Assembly (NCBI GenBank): GCA_964549975.1
Contig: CAZJWM010000098.1
Coordinates: forward strand, 1 to 7,727
Direction: 5' to 3'
Source: UBA3263 sp964549975
GTDB lineage: Bacteria; Bacteroidota; Bacteroidia; Bacteroidales; Muribaculaceae
DNA length: 7,727 nt
Shown: positions 6,401-7,727 of the stretch, in pieces
Numbering within the stretch: the stretch's first letter is position 1
Layout of the letters: each line of letters opens with the position of its first letter
Translations under genes and position numbers: made by a program
Notes under the pieces: generated by a model
The model's database searches: none
What the model saw: only the letters and a program-made list of their open reading frames with translations
Told to the model about the DNA's origin: nothing

Positions 6401-6660
6401 CCGTTGAAGGCCAGGCGGGTGCCGTCGGGGCTCCAAGTGGGCGCGGAGTTGTAGCCCTGAGTGGTGAGGCGGGTGGCGGTGCCGCCGCCGGTGGCCACGG
6501 TGTAGATGTCGCCTTTATAGGTGAAGGCAATGCGTTGTCCGTCGGGGGAGATGGCCGTGTTGCGAAGCCACAGTGGGGTGGTGTCGGCGTCGGTTTGCTC
6601 CTGAGCGGAAACGCCGAGCGCTGCCAAAAGCAGCGCTCCGGTGAGGAAAAATTTGTTCAT
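3406..6660 (-). CDS. Secreted tricorn-type S41 protease with Asp/Lys-rich insert
   Basis: This 1084-residue protein is a peptidase of the tricorn core family (S41), which degrades peptides. A Sec signal peptide (1-19, cut likely VSA-Q) sends it to the periplasm, unlike the cytoplasmic archaeal enzyme. Two beta-propellers follow: about 30-310 and 315-690, with repeated SPDG-type PD40 motifs (38-41, 77-80, 327-330, 424-427, 471-474). The first catalytic domain has NASHTG with S769-H770, equivalent to the Ser-His of tricorn. A PDZ domain spans about 783-870 (GLKV, PGDVILAI). The S41 core contains YNGGGW (935-940), nucleophile S986 in NYSDA, and E1043 in LENQQLNPD. All expected catalytic residues are present. 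The insert at 575-596 in the second propeller is almost only Asp and Lys. The start is ATG at 6660, 32 bp after tyrS, so co-transcription is likely. The physiological substrate is unknown. Confidence 0.93.
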   Translation of the reverse strand: MNKFFLTGALLLAALGVSAQEQTDADTTPLWLRNTAISPDGQRIAFTYKGDIYTVATGGGTATRLTTQGYNSAPTWSPDGTRLAFNGTREGSVDIYVMPSEGGTPRRLTTFSGKESVLSWLGNDAVLFSCTMMPAQQAAQGGFQSQVYSVAADGKTRPTLYMTVPAGAISVSSDGRVLYQDRKGYEDPLRKHERSSGTADIWLKEGDKFTRQTTFAGNDLNPVWAADGQSFYYTSEHSNGTLNVHRRSLGAVGDNDTALTSLTTHPVRSLSASNAGTLAFSWNGEIYTLAPGATTPSKVNVEIVTDDYTRELIKTVRRGGATSFSVSPEGDEVAFVVHGDVYVTSVKYDTTRQITNTPEQERCVSFAPDGRTLVYDGERDGQWQLFTATIDDDKEKHFTYATKITEKSLYRAEDGSPAFQPEVSPDGKLVAFLENRTTLRTVELKNGKNPVTVLDGKFNYSYTDGDISFSWSPDSRWLLIDYIGIGGWNNSDVAMVKADGSEVHDLTESGYTDGGAKWVLDGKAMIWSTDRKGYRSHGSWGAERDVYIMFFDGEAYDRFRMSEEELAQLKEKEGKKDDDKDDDDDKDKDKDKKKKVKPLEFDFENAKYRMMRLTPGASHLSDYLLSEKGDKFYFITSSPDGESNLWVRDLEEGDTRILARGCRGELVISPKDSGTAFLLDGGIKTIDLNSGSKTDVDFEARAEYRPYSERSYIYDHAWKQVKDKFYDVNLHNVDWRLYGDAYRRFLPHINNGQDFAELLSELLGELNASHTGARFYGNTASLEVPSLGAFFDDSYDGAGLKVTEVVRRGPLADKKADVKPGDVILAIEGQEIAPHADYFPMIEGRSGRATRLTIKRAKGGKTEDIVIKPISQGRLSDLLYHRWVEHNQQVVDSVSGGRIAYVHIEGMDSESYRTVYSELLGRYRNREAVIVDTRYNGGGWLHNDVAQLLSGREYVRFAPRGQYIGSEPFSQWTKPSAMLVNESNYSDAHGTPYTYQALGLGPVIGAPIPGTMTAVWWENQIDPSLLFGVPQVTSLDMKGRVLENQQLNPDVVIYNQPDEVSRGYDAQLIGATKHMLQQLDAPKQ
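4873..4938 (-). repeat. Low-complexity Asp/Lys-codon tract inside the protease gene
   Basis: These 22 codons (residues 575-596) are GAC/GAT and AAG/AAA almost without exception: an acidic stretch, then alternating Asp-Lys, then basic. On the + strand it appears as a run rich in GTC, CTT and TTT triplets. Such triplet tracts change length by slippage in frame, and the site lies in a surface loop of the second propeller, where length change would be tolerated. Confidence 0.85.
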
Positions 6661-6692
6661 TCTTGCGATGAGTGAATTGCGTGGGTGGGAGA

Positions 6693-7727
6693 TTATTCGG
6701 CGCGGAGCAGGAAGAAGTTTTTCTTGCCGCGTTGCACCAGGATATATTTGTCTTGCAGGAGCATGTCGGCCGAGGCGAGGGCGTTGGGGTCGGTGACTTT
6801 CTCCTTGTTGACGCTCACGCCGCCGCCTTGCACCATTTTGCGGAATTCGCCCTTGGAGGGGAACACCGTGGAGATGGGGTCGGTGAGCAGGTCGGCCAGA
6901 CGGGTTTCGCCGCTGATGATGGACTGACGGCTGACGGTGAATTGGGGCACGCCGTCCATCACGTCGAGCAGGGTGGCTTCGTCGAGATGGTGGAGGGCTT
7001 CAACGGCTTTGGGGTTGAAGAGAATCTGCGAGGCCTCTTGAGCGGCGAGGAAGTCGGCTTCGGAGTGAACCATGGTGGTGATTTCCTGAGCCAGACGTTT
7101 CTGCAGGGGGCGCAGGCCGGGGTCAGCAGTCTGTTGGGCCACCAAGTCGGCAATCTCTTCGCGCGAGAGGGTGGTGAAGATTTTGATATATTTTTCGGCG
7201 TCGGCGTCGGAGACGTTGAGCCAGAATTGGTAGAAGCGATAGGGGGAGGTGTAGCGACGGTCCAACCACACGTTGCCGCTTTCGGTTTTGCCAAACTTGC
7301 CGCCGTCGGCTTTGGTGATCAGCGGGCAGGTGAGGGCGAAGGCTTCGCCGCCTTCGGTGCGACGAATCAGCTCGGTGCCGGTGGTGATGTTGCCCCATTG
7401 GTCGCTACCGCCCAGCTGCAGACGGCAGTGTTTGTGGCGATAGAGGTAGAGGTAGTCGTAGCCTTGGAGGAGCTGATAGGAGAACTCGGTGAACGACATG
7501 CCCTGCTGGTTGTCGCCGCCCAGGCGCTTCTTCACGGAGTCTTTGGCCATCATATAGTTGACGGTGATGTGTTTGCCGATGTCGCGGATGAAGTTGAGGA
7601 AACCGTAGTCTTTCATCCAGTCGTAGTTGTTGACGAGTTCGGCGGCGTTGGGGGCGTCGGAGTCGAAGTCGAGGAAGTGGGAGAGTTGCTTTTTGATGGC
7701 TTCCTGATTGTGGCGAAGGGTCTCTTC
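6693..7727 (-). CDS. tyrS: Tyrosyl-tRNA synthetase, C-terminal 344 residues
   Basis: This cytoplasmic enzyme joins tyrosine to tRNA-Tyr. The reading frame stays open to the window edge (7617-7727 adds 37 codons, ending in NNYDW before MKDYGF), so the true start and the HIGH signature lie outside. The ATG at 7616 is internal. Visible hallmarks are YQLLQGYD, QLGGSDQWGN (tyrosine and tRNA site of class I TyrRS) and KFGKT (coded at 7284-7298), the second ATP signature in the KFGKS/T form of bacterial TyrRS. The last 65 or so residues form an S4-like RNA-binding domain (RKMVQGGGVSVN). The stop is TAA at 6693-6695. The protease gene follows after 32 bp with no terminator between, suggesting a shared transcript. 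Confidence 0.96.
   Translation of the reverse strand, partial: EETLRHNQEAIKKQLSHFLDFDSDAPNAAELVNNYDWMKDYGFLNFIRDIGKHITVNYMMAKDSVKKRLGGDNQQGMSFTEFSYQLLQGYDYLYLYRHKHCRLQLGGSDQWGNITTGTELIRRTEGGEAFALTCPLITKADGGKFGKTESGNVWLDRRYTSPYRFYQFWLNVSDADAEKYIKIFTTLSREEIADLVAQQTADPGLRPLQKRLAQEITTMVHSEADFLAAQEASQILFNPKAVEALHHLDEATLLDVMDGVPQFTVSRQSIISGETRLADLLTDPISTVFPSKGEFRKMVQGGGVSVNKEKVTDPNALASADMLLQDKYILVQRGKKNFFLLRAE

Overview
The window looks like a chromosomal scaffold fragment from a GC-rich member of the Bacteroidales. The grounds are the BioG-BioC fusion, two TAnnTTTG-type promoter boxes, the lack of convincing Shine-Dalgarno sites and a 'VSA-Q' Sec signal peptide. A Muribaculaceae-like source is possible, but that is inference. 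A run of exactly 100 N (3304-3403) is a scaffold gap, so linkage across it is not shown by sequence.

Layout: the left edge carries the 3' half of a tRNA-Leu gene (anticodon GAG) on the + strand with its own rho-independent terminator. Next comes about 520 bp without a credible gene (111-633), which is dense in hairpins. Its centrepiece is a 216-bp imperfect palindrome (345-560) made of six hairpins arranged as mirror images. The two halves differ by compensatory base-pair changes, and their G-U wobbles lie on opposite strands. A short REP-like hairpin (600-620) closes the region. All protein genes lie on the - strand. The last of them (634-1005) encodes a small degenerate receiver-like protein. 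The 271-bp space upstream of it holds its likely promoter and three kinds of short tandem repeat (9-bp WCTAATTGG, 8-bp ACTGAAAA, 7-bp CAATTTT); the last of these runs into the 3' end of bioD.

Biotin genes: a fused bioG-bioC gene and bioD overlap by four bases (ATGA). BioC methylates malonyl-ACP so that it can prime pimelate synthesis on fatty-acid enzymes, BioG removes the methyl ester from pimeloyl-ACP, and BioD closes the ureido ring two steps before biotin. Thus one two-gene unit covers the opening and closing of pimeloyl-ACP synthesis and the penultimate step of ring assembly; bioF, bioA and bioB are not in the window.

Right of the gap, tyrS (C-terminal 344 codons, truncated at the window edge) is followed after 32 bp by a large secreted tricorn-type S41 protease with all expected catalytic residues and an unusual Asp/Lys-rich insert.

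The core genes are ordinary. The most notable feature is the covarying palindromic element between the tRNA gene and the receiver-like gene. The receiver-like protein, the tandem repeats and the repeat motif at the gap edge come next.
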